DNA of 64,000 nucleotides from Desulfobacteraceae bacterium (GTDB lineage Bacteria; Desulfobacterota; Desulfobacteria; Desulfobacterales; Desulfobacteraceae), in assembly GCA_016743945.1 (NCBI GenBank), contig JADGFI010000005.1, positions 186,001 to 250,000 on the forward strand. The letters are read 5' to 3'. The notes under the pieces were generated by a model. It was not told the DNA's origin, searched no databases, and worked only from the letters and a program-made list of their open reading frames with translations. The position numbers and the translations under genes are program-made. Shown in pieces: positions 1 to 8,863 of the stretch. Numbering within the stretch: position 1 is the first letter of the stretch; every line of letters starts with the position of its first letter.

Positions 1-565
1 GAAGGATCTGGTGGGTAAAAAAGTGGGGGTTGGAAATGCGGGTTCCGGTGCCTTTGCCAATTGCGAACTTTTTTTCAGCCACATGGGTGTCTGGGATAAA
101 ATTGAAAGAAATGCTATGGGTTACAACGATGCAGCCCAGGCCTTTGGTAACAACCAACTGGATGCTTTCTGGCTGTTCACCGCCTTTCCTTCCGGTGCTG
201 TTATCATGGCTGCCCAGACCAATGATATTGCTATGGTGAATTTGGATGCAGATGCAAAAGCCAGTGGTTTCTATGACAAATATCCCTACTTTGCAAAACT
301 GTCCGTTCCTGCCAATACCTACAAAGGGGTAGATTATGATTCTCCTTCTTTCCAGGATTCCGCCCTGTGGGTAGCAAACTCCAAAGTTTCCGCCGAAGCC
401 GTTTATAAAATGCTCTCTCTTATCTATACCGATGAAGGACTTGCCCACATGAAAGCCCAGAAAAAAACGTTTAAATTCATGTCCCTTAAAACCGGAGCCG
501 ACGGTGTTGTGACTCCCTTCCATCCCGGTGCTGAAAAATTTTGGAAAGAAAAAGGCGCTTTGTAA
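1..565 (+). CDS. TAXI-family TRAP transporter solute-binding protein (C-terminal part)
   Basis: The reading frame is open at the window edge (frame starting at base 2), so the N-terminus and signal peptide lie outside. The visible part, about 187 residues, has the look of the C-terminal lobe of TAXI-type periplasmic receptors: a segment beginning PYFAKLSVPANTYKG, a helical stretch around EAVYKMLSLIYTDEGLAHM, and a tail with HPGAEKFWKEKG just before the stop. By family knowledge these receptors bind small organic acids or amino acids in the periplasm and hand them to a TRAP permease. The fused permease starts 114 bp downstream on the same strand, which supports the call. The ligand cannot be told from this fragment. 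Confidence 0.9.
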   Translation, partial: KDLVGKKVGVGNAGSGAFANCELFFSHMGVWDKIERNAMGYNDAAQAFGNNQLDAFWLFTAFPSGAVIMAAQTNDIAMVNLDADAKASGFYDKYPYFAKLSVPANTYKGVDYDSPSFQDSALWVANSKVSAEAVYKMLSLIYTDEGLAHMKAQKKTFKFMSLKTGADGVVTPFHPGAEKFWKEKGAL

Positions 566-585
566 GAGTTTCGCCTATATTTAAT

Positions 586-617
586 GTCCAGGTATTGGGT
601 TTTACCCCTGCCTGGAC
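586..617 (+). promoter_or_regulatory. Intercistronic stem-loop between TRAP receptor and permease
   Basis: GTCCAGG (586-592) pairs with CCTGGAC (611-617), and an inner GGGT/ACCC pair extends the stem. It sits between the receptor stop and the permease start and is followed by AAAATTTT, not a clean T-run. Such hairpins commonly stabilise the upstream receptor mRNA or partly terminate, giving more receptor than permease; that role is inferred. Confidence 0.45.
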
Positions 618-679
618 TAAAATTTTGACAGAATGTCCCTGTATCTCCACTCTAATTTATTACCATAGGAAGGCAAACC

Positions 680-2413
680 GTGTATGAAAAACTAAATCGA
701 TTCGAGCAAATTTTATTTGATACCTGCTCGGTGCTCCTGGTGGTTTTCTACTCCTGGGCAGCTGTGGTCCAGCCAATGGCCACCCAGTATCACAGGGGTG
801 TCTATGTTATTGTCACCTATGTTCTTGTCTTCCTTTTGTACAAAGCCAAAACAAAGATCGGGAGAGTCATTGATTATCTGTTGATTCTGCTTTCTGCCGT
901 CTCCATCGGGTATTGGATTTTCATGTTTGAAACCATCAATTACAGAACCGGGGCGGAAACCACTACAGATATGGTGTTTGCCATCATCGGCGTACTCATC
1001 GGTATTGAACTGGCCCGACGGGTGGTGGGAAGTGTGTTTGTGATCCTGGGCACCGTGATGATGCTCTATGGGGTCTTCGGATATCTGGCGCCGGATTTGG
1101 TTTCCCATGCCGGGGCCCCTTTTACAGAACTATGTGTCAGTATCTTTTATAAGAGTGACGGTGTGTTCGGCATCATGGCCAATGTGTTGGCCACTTATGT
1201 GATTTTGTTTGTCTTGTTTGGCGCTTTCCTGGAAAAATGCGGGGCCCAGAGATTTTTCATCGATTGGCCCCTGGCGGCGGTGGGTCATAAAATAGGGGGA
1301 CCGGGCAAGGTGTCTGTCATTGCTTCGGGCCTGTTTGGCTCCATTTCCGGGTCTGCCATTGCCAATACCGTATCAACGGGGATGTTTACCATTCCCATGA
1401 TGAAAAAAGCAGGTTTTAGACCCCATATCGCCGGCGGTATTGAGCCGGCTGCCTCCATTGGCGGGATGTTCATGCCCCCCATCATGGGAGCGGGGGGATT
1501 TATCATGGCTGAACTGACAGGCGTCCCTTATTCAACCATTATGCTGGTGGCCATTTTTCCCGCATTGATGTATTTTTTCTCAGTATTTTGCATGGTCCAT
1601 TATGAAGCCAAAATGTACAATATTGTGGGGGAAAAATCCGAATTTTCCGCCATGGAGATTTTCAAGAAACAATGGTTTTATGCCCTTCCCCTTGTGGTTA
1701 TTACCATTTTCATGCTCTATGGGTTTTCACCGGGGTATTCGGCTATTCTGGGGCTTGTCTCCTGCATCGCCGTGTCCTATGTGAGAAAAGATACAAGGAT
1801 TGGACCCAAACGATTTATTGAAGCATCAAGAGCTGGTACGGAGAACAGCCTGAAAATCGGTGCCACCGTTGGCGTCATCGGTATTATTATCGGGGTGCTG
1901 ACCTTTTCCGGCCTGGTCTTAACCTTTGCCGATATCATGATTGAACTGGCCGGCGGTTCTTTACTGATGACCATTTTTCTGGTGGCCCTGGCCTCCCTGG
2001 TCCTGGGGATGGGGGTTCCGGTTACAGCTGCCTATCTGATCACCGCCGTTGTGGCTGTCCCGGCCCTGACCCATCTGGGGGTCAATGAAATAGCCGCCCA
2101 CATGATCGTATACTGGCTGTCCCAGGATTCCAATATTACGCCGCCGGTATGTATTGCCGCATTTGCAGGGGCCACCATTGCCAAGGCCAACATGTGGCGG
2201 ACAGCCTTTTCAGCTTTTAAGTTTGCCAAGTTTCTTTATCTAGGTCCCATTTTGTTCGGATATGTTCCGGGATTTTCTCTTAACGGAAGTTCCATGGATA
2301 TTGTAAAGGCATTTGTTGCCATCTTTTTTGGAACCTGGGCTTATTCCTGGTTTTTAAGCGGTATCTGGGTTAAGTACCTGAAAGATTTTTTCTCAAAGAA
2401 ATCAGCTTCCTAG
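680..2413 (+). CDS. TRAP transporter fused permease subunit (DctQM fusion, TAXI type)
   Basis: 577 residues, almost wholly hydrophobic. The first ~150 residues form a small four-helix DctQ-like unit. The remainder is a DctM-type large permease with conserved glycine-rich stretches such as GSISGSAIANTVSTG, EPAASIGGMFMPPIMGAG and GMGVPVTAAY. This fused arrangement is usual for TAXI-type TRAP systems, which import substrates using the Na+ or H+ gradient. The GTG start at 680 is preceded by AGGAAGG at a suitable distance. It lies behind the receptor gene and ahead of a strong terminator, so the two form a compact transport operon. The nearby DctB-like sensor kinase suggests an organic-acid substrate, by inference only. 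Confidence 0.93.
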   Translation: MYEKLNRFEQILFDTCSVLLVVFYSWAAVVQPMATQYHRGVYVIVTYVLVFLLYKAKTKIGRVIDYLLILLSAVSIGYWIFMFETINYRTGAETTTDMVFAIIGVLIGIELARRVVGSVFVILGTVMMLYGVFGYLAPDLVSHAGAPFTELCVSIFYKSDGVFGIMANVLATYVILFVLFGAFLEKCGAQRFFIDWPLAAVGHKIGGPGKVSVIASGLFGSISGSAIANTVSTGMFTIPMMKKAGFRPHIAGGIEPAASIGGMFMPPIMGAGGFIMAELTGVPYSTIMLVAIFPALMYFFSVFCMVHYEAKMYNIVGEKSEFSAMEIFKKQWFYALPLVVITIFMLYGFSPGYSAILGLVSCIAVSYVRKDTRIGPKRFIEASRAGTENSLKIGATVGVIGIIIGVLTFSGLVLTFADIMIELAGGSLLMTIFLVALASLVLGMGVPVTAAYLITAVVAVPALTHLGVNEIAAHMIVYWLSQDSNITPPVCIAAFAGATIAKANMWRTAFSAFKFAKFLYLGPILFGYVPGFSLNGSSMDIVKAFVAIFFGTWAYSWFLSGIWVKYLKDFFSKKSAS

Positions 2414-2453
2414 GCATTTTCTTTATCGCAATTTGTTAGCTGTAAGAAGATTG

Positions 2454-2506
2454 ATCACCCCTTGCGCCTATACCTTTATAGGATCCTTGCCAGGGGTGAT
2501 TTTTAT
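2454..2506 (+). terminator. Rho-independent terminator after the TRAP operon
   Basis: ATCACCCCT (2454-2462) pairs perfectly with AGGGGTGAT (2492-2500). A second hairpin (CCTATA/TATAGG) sits in the loop, and TTTTTATT follows. It closes the TRAP operon before the MarR gene. The rest of the 2414-2663 gap is AT-rich and presumably holds the marR promoter; I see no clear boxes. Confidence 0.8.
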
Positions 2507-2663
2507 TGGGGCAGACCAACCTATTTTAAGATTTAGTTGCACAATCAACGTTTTTATATCATATTGTTTGGGAACTAATTAAATCCCATGATACTCATGG
2601 ATCGTTAATAACGATTTCTGATCATCTCACGGGAATCTAACCCCTAGGAAATGAAATTTACGT

Positions 2664-3119
2664 ATGGATAATAACTATGAGCGTGTTATTGATTCTTCCA
2701 TTGGATATTTGGTGGGTAGAACCTCAAGGGCCATTGTTAAACGGCTGACAAAAAAATTTGCCGATGCAGGATTTGATATCAGCTATGAGCAATGGAGTAT
2801 TCTTATTCATTTGTACCGAAAAGATGGCCAGACCCAGCAGGAACTGTCGAATATCGCGGTCAAGGACAAGGCTGCCATTACACGACTTTTAAATGTACTT
2901 GAAAAAAAGAATATTGTGTTAAGAATACCGGACCGGACCGATAAAAGGAGCAACCTGGTCTATTTGACCAACAAGGCCAAACAGTTCCAGGAGGAGCTTA
3001 TGGGACTGGTGGAGGAGATGCTCCGTGAGGCGGACAAGGGAATTTCCTTTGAAGAAATGGAACAATGCAGAACCACCTTGAACAAAATCTTTATGAATTT
3101 TGACCGGATTGACCGCTAA
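2664..3119 (+). CDS. MarR-family transcriptional regulator
   Basis: 151 residues, the normal MarR length. A winged helix-turn-helix spans roughly residues 30-105. The recognition helix region reads KAAITRLLNVLEKK and the wing has the family motif DRTDKRSN, followed by LTNKAKQ at the start of the dimerisation helix. MarR proteins are dimeric repressors relieved by small aromatic or organic ligands, and often control a neighbouring transporter. Here the TRAP operon lies directly upstream on the same strand, making it a reasonable but unproven target. The gene ends 3 bp from the oppositely oriented response regulator. Confidence 0.9.
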   Translation: MDNNYERVIDSSIGYLVGRTSRAIVKRLTKKFADAGFDISYEQWSILIHLYRKDGQTQQELSNIAVKDKAAITRLLNVLEKKNIVLRIPDRTDKRSNLVYLTNKAKQFQEELMGLVEEMLREADKGISFEEMEQCRTTLNKIFMNFDRIDR

Positions 3120-3122
3120 AAA

Positions 3123-3761
3123 TTATAATTCTACCAATTTATTTTTGATGGCATACCGGGATAGCTCTGTATTATTTCTGATGTTTAGTTTTTTTAAAAT
3201 TCTTGCCCGGTAGGTATCTACTGTTTTTACACTGATATTATAAGAGGTGGCAATTTCTCGGTTGGTGTTGCCGATGGCAAGTTTTCTCAAAACCTGAAGT
3301 TCCCGCATGGATAGGGATTCTGTCAGGCTTTGATCCTTATTGCCCCGGATCACTCTCAAGGCCAGGGCCTCACTTGCTTTTTCCGTGAGATACCGCCCAC
3401 CGGCATTGATTCGTTTGACAGCTTCAACCAATTGTTCCGGTGCAGACTGTTTGGTAACATATCCCATTGCACCGGCCTCAATGGCCCGGATAACATATTG
3501 TTCCTCATCATGCATGGTCAGAATCAGTACGGGGATATCCGGGCAGTAGCTGGTCATCCGTGTCACGACTTCAAGGCCATCCATTCCCGGCATGGATATG
3601 TCAATGACCGCCACGTCCGGCTTTTTTTCCATGGCCTCGTCAAAGGCGGTTTCCCCGTCGGCAGCTTCTGCAATGACCTTTATTTCATTGCTGTCTTCAA
3701 GCACCCTTCTTAACCCTTCTCTGACAATACGATGGTCATCCGCAAGCAATACTTTGATCAT
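3123..3761 (-). CDS. NarL/FixJ-type response regulator
   Basis: 212 residues. The N-terminal receiver has the acidic pair D8/D9, phospho-acceptor D54 (VIDISMPGMDG) and the conserved T/K positions (LILTMHDEEQ, YVTKQSA). The C-terminal LuxR-type helix-turn-helix (about 148-205) has the motif NREIATSYNISVKTVDTYRARILKKL. Phosphorylation by the partner kinase, encoded 3 bp upstream in the same transcript, should promote dimerisation and DNA binding. The adjacent TRAP operon is a plausible target given the DctB-like sensor of the kinase. Confidence 0.93.
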   Translation of the reverse strand: MIKVLLADDHRIVREGLRRVLEDSNEIKVIAEAADGETAFDEAMEKKPDVAVIDISMPGMDGLEVVTRMTSYCPDIPVLILTMHDEEQYVIRAIEAGAMGYVTKQSAPEQLVEAVKRINAGGRYLTEKASEALALRVIRGNKDQSLTESLSMRELQVLRKLAIGNTNREIATSYNISVKTVDTYRARILKKLNIRNNTELSRYAIKNKLVEL

Positions 3762-3764
3762 GGT

Positions 3765-5879
3765 TTATCCTTTTATCTTTACTTTACAGCAGATTTTTGT
3801 TCCCCGGGACTTGGCCGTTTCAATGGTCAGTTTTCCGCCGGCAAGGTTTGCCCTTTCCCGCATGCCTTCAAGTCCAAAACCATTGCGATCTGTGGTGTTC
3901 CCAAGATCAAATCCGCAGCCGTCGTCTTCAATGGTGAGGACAATGCTCTCCTGATCCATTTTTAATTCAACCAGGATGGCGGTGGCACAAGAATGCCTTA
4001 GTGAGTTGGTCACTGCTTCCTGTCCAATTCTGTACAGGGCTGTGGCAAGGGTCTTGTCAATTTCCGGGAGATCAGCATGGCGGAAGACGCAGGAAACATT
4101 GGATCTTTTTTCAAAATCAGACACCAGAGATTCAAGGGCATCGGTCAGGCCTAAATCATCCAGAACCCGGGGCCTCAGGCGGTAGGCCATATCCCTGACA
4201 TCCTCTATGGTATCTTCGATAAGGGCTGTCATCCTTTTTGCTCTCTCCCATGCCTTGGCATCAATTATAGTCAGATAATTTTCGATCCAGACGGCATCAA
4301 TGCGCAGGGCTGTCAGCACCTGGCCCAGTTGATCGTGGAGTTCTTGTGCCATCAGTTCCTTTTCCCTTTCCTGGGAGGCAATGATATTTTTGGACAGGTT
4401 CTTCAGATTGACCTGGGCCTTTTCCAGCTGGGAAGTTCGTTTTTTAACCTGGCCTTCCAGGTCCAGGGAGTATTGGGACAGCTTTTCCTTGGCCATCTGC
4501 AGATCTTTCTGGGCAAGATTTTTTTCTGTGACATCCACGCTGACGGCAAGCGATCGAATAATATCACCTTCTTCATTCCTGACCCCGTAACAGGAAAGCA
4601 TGATATCCATTTTTTCCTGGTTTTTTTTGACATAGGTGTAGGGAATATCCTTGCAGAATCCCGTGCTAAAAAACCTCGGGAAGATAACATTGATCGCAAA
4701 TTTTCTTGATTCCCGGGTGAAAAATTGAGTGAGTTGTTGGCCGATGACTTCTTCCCGTTGGTATCCCATTATCTCCACCCAGTGGTCGGACACGCGAGTG
4801 ATCCGCCCTTTTGTGTCAATGGAGTGGAGCATTATCGGGGTCTTATGATAGATGTGCCGGTATCGTTCTTCGCTCAACCGTAATTTTTTCTCTGCCTGTT
4901 TCCGCTGGGTAAGTTCTTTTGCTGCCAATTGGTAGAGAATATAGACAAGAAGACCTGCCAGAATTGAAACAAACAGGACTACAGGTCCAATGACCTGGAT
5001 AAAGGGTTCGGTTACCTGTTTTTCAATTTCTTTGTGATTCCTCAGGGAGATAATCTGCCAATTTGGGTAATGGGGGACATCCAGGCCTGAATAAAGATAT
5101 TCAGCCCCCTGATTGTCCGTGACCCCGATATGATTTTTTTTAAATCCCGCCCATTCCCAGGGGCCGTTTCCAAACTGACGGGAATCGGTAATGGTATTTA
5201 ATTTGGTTTCATCCAGTTTCCACAGGAGCTTGAACCGTAATTTGGGTTTGTTGGATATGAAAATCAGTCCATTGGGGTCCGCAAATAACAGGGTGTCATC
5301 GGATTTTGAAAATAGAGTGGCTTCTAAAAATTCCACAGAGGACTTGATCACCGCGACCCCGAGGATGGTTGTTCCTGAGCTGTCATAGACGGGATGACTA
5401 TAGTAGACCCCCCTTTTTCTGGAGGTGGTGCCCAGAGCCAGATAGGTGACAGGCTTCCCCTTGATGGCATCCGCATAATAGGGCCTGAAGGAAAAGTCGT
5501 TTCCCACAAAACTGTCCGGAGCATTCCGATTGCTGGAGCACAGGGTGATCCCATTTTTATCCATGAGGTAACTGACATCCAGGTCCAGTGAGGCTGTAAA
5601 ATGGTCCAGAATCTGGTTGGCCTGGAAAATAGTTTCCAGGTTGGTGATTTTTAGGGCGGCCTGTAATTCCTGGATACCAGAGAGGGTTTTTACCGGTTTA
5701 ATATGTTCTGAAAGATGGGTGGACAATTGTCTGGTAAGCAGCGTAAGCCGGGTATAGGCATCGGATTCTGTTTTCTGAAATGCCGCTTCCCGATAGGAAA
5801 AATAATAAAGCCACCCCCCGGTGGAGGCAGAGAGAAAGGCAAACAAGGCCAATATTAAAATTATGATTCGCAGTCGCAT
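3765..5879 (-). CDS. Membrane sensor histidine kinase, DctB-like sensor + PAS + HisKA_3
   Basis: About 704 residues from the ATG at 5879; a TTG 36 bp upstream would add 12 residues, and neither start has a good ribosome site. Order: transmembrane helix (~5-27); large periplasmic double-Cache region (~30-290) with the DctB-like run FRPYYADAIKG...ALGTTSRKRG; second helix (~297-320); PAS (~335-460); coiled coil; NarX-type HisKA_3 with the phospho-His in QELHDQLGQ; HATPase with DDGCGFD and GFGLEGMRERA. Sensors of the DctB type bind C4-dicarboxylates or similar acids. Here that input is joined to a NarX-type transmitter rather than an NtrB type, and paired with the LuxR-type regulator downstream. 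The ligand is inferred from resemblance only. Confidence 0.9.
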   Translation of the reverse strand: MRLRIIILILALFAFLSASTGGWLYYFSYREAAFQKTESDAYTRLTLLTRQLSTHLSEHIKPVKTLSGIQELQAALKITNLETIFQANQILDHFTASLDLDVSYLMDKNGITLCSSNRNAPDSFVGNDFSFRPYYADAIKGKPVTYLALGTTSRKRGVYYSHPVYDSSGTTILGVAVIKSSVEFLEATLFSKSDDTLLFADPNGLIFISNKPKLRFKLLWKLDETKLNTITDSRQFGNGPWEWAGFKKNHIGVTDNQGAEYLYSGLDVPHYPNWQIISLRNHKEIEKQVTEPFIQVIGPVVLFVSILAGLLVYILYQLAAKELTQRKQAEKKLRLSEERYRHIYHKTPIMLHSIDTKGRITRVSDHWVEIMGYQREEVIGQQLTQFFTRESRKFAINVIFPRFFSTGFCKDIPYTYVKKNQEKMDIMLSCYGVRNEEGDIIRSLAVSVDVTEKNLAQKDLQMAKEKLSQYSLDLEGQVKKRTSQLEKAQVNLKNLSKNIIASQEREKELMAQELHDQLGQVLTALRIDAVWIENYLTIIDAKAWERAKRMTALIEDTIEDVRDMAYRLRPRVLDDLGLTDALESLVSDFEKRSNVSCVFRHADLPEIDKTLATALYRIGQEAVTNSLRHSCATAILVELKMDQESIVLTIEDDGCGFDLGNTTDRNGFGLEGMRERANLAGGKLTIETAKSRGTKICCKVKIKG

Positions 5880-6067
5880 TTGCGCAGTATAGACCAGAAG
5901 TGCATCATTTTTCAATGGGGTTTACGTCAGAGCAGAGGATTGATAAACATATTTTTTTGTGAGTGTGATATAATAAAAACAATGGTGATAAAAAATTTTT
6001 GTGGGACACTATAATAATCACTATCAATCAGTGTTTGAATCGAATGAGTCGTCAATTAAGGAGCGGC

Positions 6068-6355
6068 ATGGCAACAATTATTTTTAACGCATTTTCATTT
6101 TTACAAAAAAAATTAAAATCAAAGAATCTGGAATATGTCAATGCACACTTGTCCATTGAGCGAGGAACCACTGCCAGGGATCTTATACACCAAATGCACC
6201 TGACGGAGAAAGAAGTCGAAGTGGTAATGATAAACGGCAAGGTGGGACTCTTGGATACCATTCTTCAAGACCAGGATAGGGTGGCATTTGTTCCACATGG
6301 AACACCCGGGCCTTACCGGGTTATGTTTGGATTCAAAAACAAAGAAACAAACTGA
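6068..6355 (+). CDS. MoaD/ThiS-family ubiquitin-like protein
   Basis: 95 residues. I chose the ATG at 6068 because AAGGAG (6058-6063) lies just upstream and the fold begins there (MATIIFNAFSFL); an upstream start would add 23 unlikely residues. The layout is beta-grasp: a first strand, the segment GTTARDLIHQM, then VVMINGKVGLLDTILQDQDRVAFVP, as in MoaD/ThiS sulfur carriers. The classic proteins end in a Gly-Gly tail that is adenylated and thiocarboxylated. This one ends in HGTPGPYRVMFGFKNKETN with no terminal di-glycine. It may therefore be non-catalytic or processed. It stands alone between a divergent kinase gene and a convergent DUF342 gene, giving no partner by context. Confidence 0.75.
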   Translation: MATIIFNAFSFLQKKLKSKNLEYVNAHLSIERGTTARDLIHQMHLTEKEVEVVMINGKVGLLDTILQDQDRVAFVPHGTPGPYRVMFGFKNKETN

Positions 6356-6429
6356 AGCCCGGGCTTTATTGATTTCACTGCCCTGTTTCTACAACGCCTT
6401 TGGTTTAAAGTGAAATTTTAAAAAAACAT

Positions 6430-8730
6430 TTACTGGTTCTGTAAAATTTCCAATTTGTAATTCATGGTTGCGTCATAAATTTCACTGAGTGAAAAATTTT
6501 CTAAGCTTGATTCTATTTCTAGGGAAGCGTAAATTCCAGAAAAGTTGGTGCCCGGGAATGCTTTTCCTGTAATCTCAATTTTTGAAATGTTTTCCTGGGA
6601 AAGAGTCCATTCAAAAAATAAAAATAATTTTTCTTTAAGGATTTTTATTGCGGCGTTGGTTTCTGGCAGCAAAGAAGTGATTTTGTTTTCAAGCTCAATC
6701 TTTTTTTTGTCATGTGATTTTTTTGTCGTGTTTATTTTTTTAAGAGAGGCAATCGAGCTTTCAATTCTTTTTTCAAAATTTGAAATCAGGGTAACAATAT
6801 TTTTTAACTTTGTTTTTTTAACGGTGGCTTTATTTTTTTTAAACTCTGTTACAAGGAGTTGCTTTTTATTTTTTGCACGGTCATGAAAAATTTTTAGTTC
6901 AATCATTTTTTGAAAATTTTTTTGAGAAAGATGCTCTTGTTCTTCTTTCTCTTCTTTTAGGGAATCAATTGTTTTTGAGATCCGATCAATTTCTTGATAA
7001 ATTGATTTTTCAAGTTCCAGAATATGATGTTCTCCTCCGGAGATGACAGTGCAGGATTTTGTTCGTTCACTTCCGACCCCTGCCAGGCGGACCCCTTTCT
7101 TGGCAAAAATATTGGAAGAAATTATCCGGCATCCAGGAGAATCTATTTTTCCGCTAATGGTGATTCTGGAATCAAATATTTCATTTTCTATATAAATGTT
7201 GCCAAAGGTCTCTATCTGACAATTGTGCAGGTAACGGGCATGGATATCTCCCTGGGATCGAATAATGGTATCGGTGATACCCACATCTGCCCGTATGGTT
7301 CCAATGGATTCTATTCTGGCCCCCCTGATTTCCCTGGCCTTGATGCTGCCGGCTGTTATTGGGTAGGCGCCGGTCAATACCCCGGAAATCGACAAATTGG
7401 CATAGGCTTCAAGGTGTCCATATCGCAGGTCGGCATCTTCAAGGACATGGATTATGGGGTGGATGAACAACTGCCCCTCAATGGACAAGGAGGGAACCCC
7501 TGTTTTGGCAGCGATAATACCGGCACCATCCTGGGAGGGCCTGGTTCCGCTGCCACATTGATTAACAAGGTTTTTACTGCAATCTCGTTCTCTATCGTTG
7601 CCAAAAATATCTTTTATGATCAAGGTGTTTGGGAGTGTCGCTTGTTTTGCCAGTTGATCTCCCTTCCTTTTTTCTCCTCGTTCCGTAAGTTTGGTTTCCA
7701 TATAACATTCCAAGTTTTTAGCCTTCATCCGTTTTGATGAAAGATCAGAACCGGCTGCTGGAAATTCAAGGTTGCCCATATTCAACTGACTCTGGAGCAG
7801 TGCATCGGAGTAAATTCCATTGGTGATGCCCTGGGCGCTTAAAGCTGCCTTTAATAGGTGCAAAGTGGTTTGGGGCAAATAGCGTCGATCTATTTTAATG
7901 CTTGCTGTCATTTTGTCCGGGCCAATAATTATCTCAAGGCCTGAATCCGGTTCTTTGGAATCGATGGTATCTTTATCCACGGACATGCTTTGATGCTTCA
8001 AAATTATATTTTTTTGTTCCGCGGTTATGAATCCCATGGCGACCATAACATCCCCCAGGATTTTTAATCTGTTTTCCTTTTCAAATTCCTCTTCTTGGAC
8101 TCTTTGGGCAATGGCCACCTCTCGTTCAGATGCCAATCCTTTCTCTGTAACGCGTGCTGCGAACTCCCGGTCCAATACCTTGAGTCTTAGGAATTTTTTT
8201 TCATAGACCGATAACTCTGGATCCTCCACGGGAATGAGCTGTTCCACTTTTTGGATTGCTATTGCTTTGGGCTCATTTTTCGGTTTGTCGATAAAAATCT
8301 TATCCGCTCTTTTTTCCAGAAGAAGCTGCTCTTTTAAGATATTGTTTTTTTGTTTTGTTGTGATCACCCTGGATTCGACCAGAATATCCCCGATCAGTTT
8401 TTTGATTCTGGCCCGTTTGAATTCTTTTTTTTGAAATTCCAGGGCCTTTTGGACATCCAGCCGGGTTGCAAACCCCTGCTCAATGGCGATTTTTCCGAAT
8501 TCTTCGCCCCTTTTTTTAACAATATAGTATTCTTGTATCAGTTTCAACAGACCGATTTGATATCGGGTAGCAAACTTTTGAACCAGGAGAAGCTTGGCAT
8601 GATCCATTGGAATTTTATCTTTTTGCCTTAAGGCATGCAATGATGTCAAATGACGGTATTGGTCGTTATCAATGGTACCGTATTGGAGTGCAAGGCTGGC
8701 AAGAGTTGGGATGTTATTGGTCTGGGCCAC
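6430..8730 (-). CDS. FapA/DUF342-domain protein with N-terminal helical repeats and C-terminal coiled coil
   Basis: 766 residues from a GTG start with GGAAAAAC upstream. The first ~240 residues hold two copies of a motif like IGDILVESRVITTKQKNNIL and LGDVMVAMGFITAEQKNIIL, similar to the helical repeats at the N-termini of GspE-type ATPases. Residues ~270-560 resemble the DUF342/FapA beta-helix, with rung-like repeats such as GARIESIGTIRADVGI and NCQIETFGNIYIENEI. Residues ~570-690 are a lysine/glutamate-rich coiled coil. DUF342 proteins are poorly characterised; some are linked to flagellar or surface assembly. No flagellar gene is nearby, so I give no function. The C-terminal half is markedly AT-rich. 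Confidence 0.75.
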   Translation of the reverse strand: MAQTNNIPTLASLALQYGTIDNDQYRHLTSLHALRQKDKIPMDHAKLLLVQKFATRYQIGLLKLIQEYYIVKKRGEEFGKIAIEQGFATRLDVQKALEFQKKEFKRARIKKLIGDILVESRVITTKQKNNILKEQLLLEKRADKIFIDKPKNEPKAIAIQKVEQLIPVEDPELSVYEKKFLRLKVLDREFAARVTEKGLASEREVAIAQRVQEEEFEKENRLKILGDVMVAMGFITAEQKNIILKHQSMSVDKDTIDSKEPDSGLEIIIGPDKMTASIKIDRRYLPQTTLHLLKAALSAQGITNGIYSDALLQSQLNMGNLEFPAAGSDLSSKRMKAKNLECYMETKLTERGEKRKGDQLAKQATLPNTLIIKDIFGNDRERDCSKNLVNQCGSGTRPSQDGAGIIAAKTGVPSLSIEGQLFIHPIIHVLEDADLRYGHLEAYANLSISGVLTGAYPITAGSIKAREIRGARIESIGTIRADVGITDTIIRSQGDIHARYLHNCQIETFGNIYIENEIFDSRITISGKIDSPGCRIISSNIFAKKGVRLAGVGSERTKSCTVISGGEHHILELEKSIYQEIDRISKTIDSLKEEKEEQEHLSQKNFQKMIELKIFHDRAKNKKQLLVTEFKKNKATVKKTKLKNIVTLISNFEKRIESSIASLKKINTTKKSHDKKKIELENKITSLLPETNAAIKILKEKLFLFFEWTLSQENISKIEITGKAFPGTNFSGIYASLEIESSLENFSLSEIYDATMNYKLEILQNQ

Positions 8731-8814
8731 TTGTTTTTCCCACGCTGTTTCAATTAATGGTTTGTTTGTTCAGGATAATGAATTTCTGATACAAAGTAAA
8801 TAATAAGATAACAG

Positions 8815-8840
8815 GGGTAACTTGAAAGAACATGTTACCC
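8815..8840 (-). terminator. Hairpin downstream of the cobalamin operon
   Basis: GGGTAAC (8815-8821) pairs with GTTACCC (8834-8840). On the minus strand it is followed by CTGTTATCTTATT, so the U-run is weak. It lies 24 bp past the cobQ stop and is the best terminator candidate for the long B12 operon. Confidence 0.45.
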
Positions 8841-8863
8841 GTGGCCTTCTGCCAGAATTTGGC

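Noticed and set aside
6355..6366. AAGCCCGGGCTT palindrome as a terminator after the MoaD-like gene
   Set aside because: The palindrome has no loop and no T-run, so it cannot form a normal intrinsic terminator.
7024..7737. 237-residue plus-strand frame opposite the FapA/DUF342 gene
   Set aside because: Its Gly/Asn-rich text mirrors the beta-helix repeats of the real gene on the other strand.
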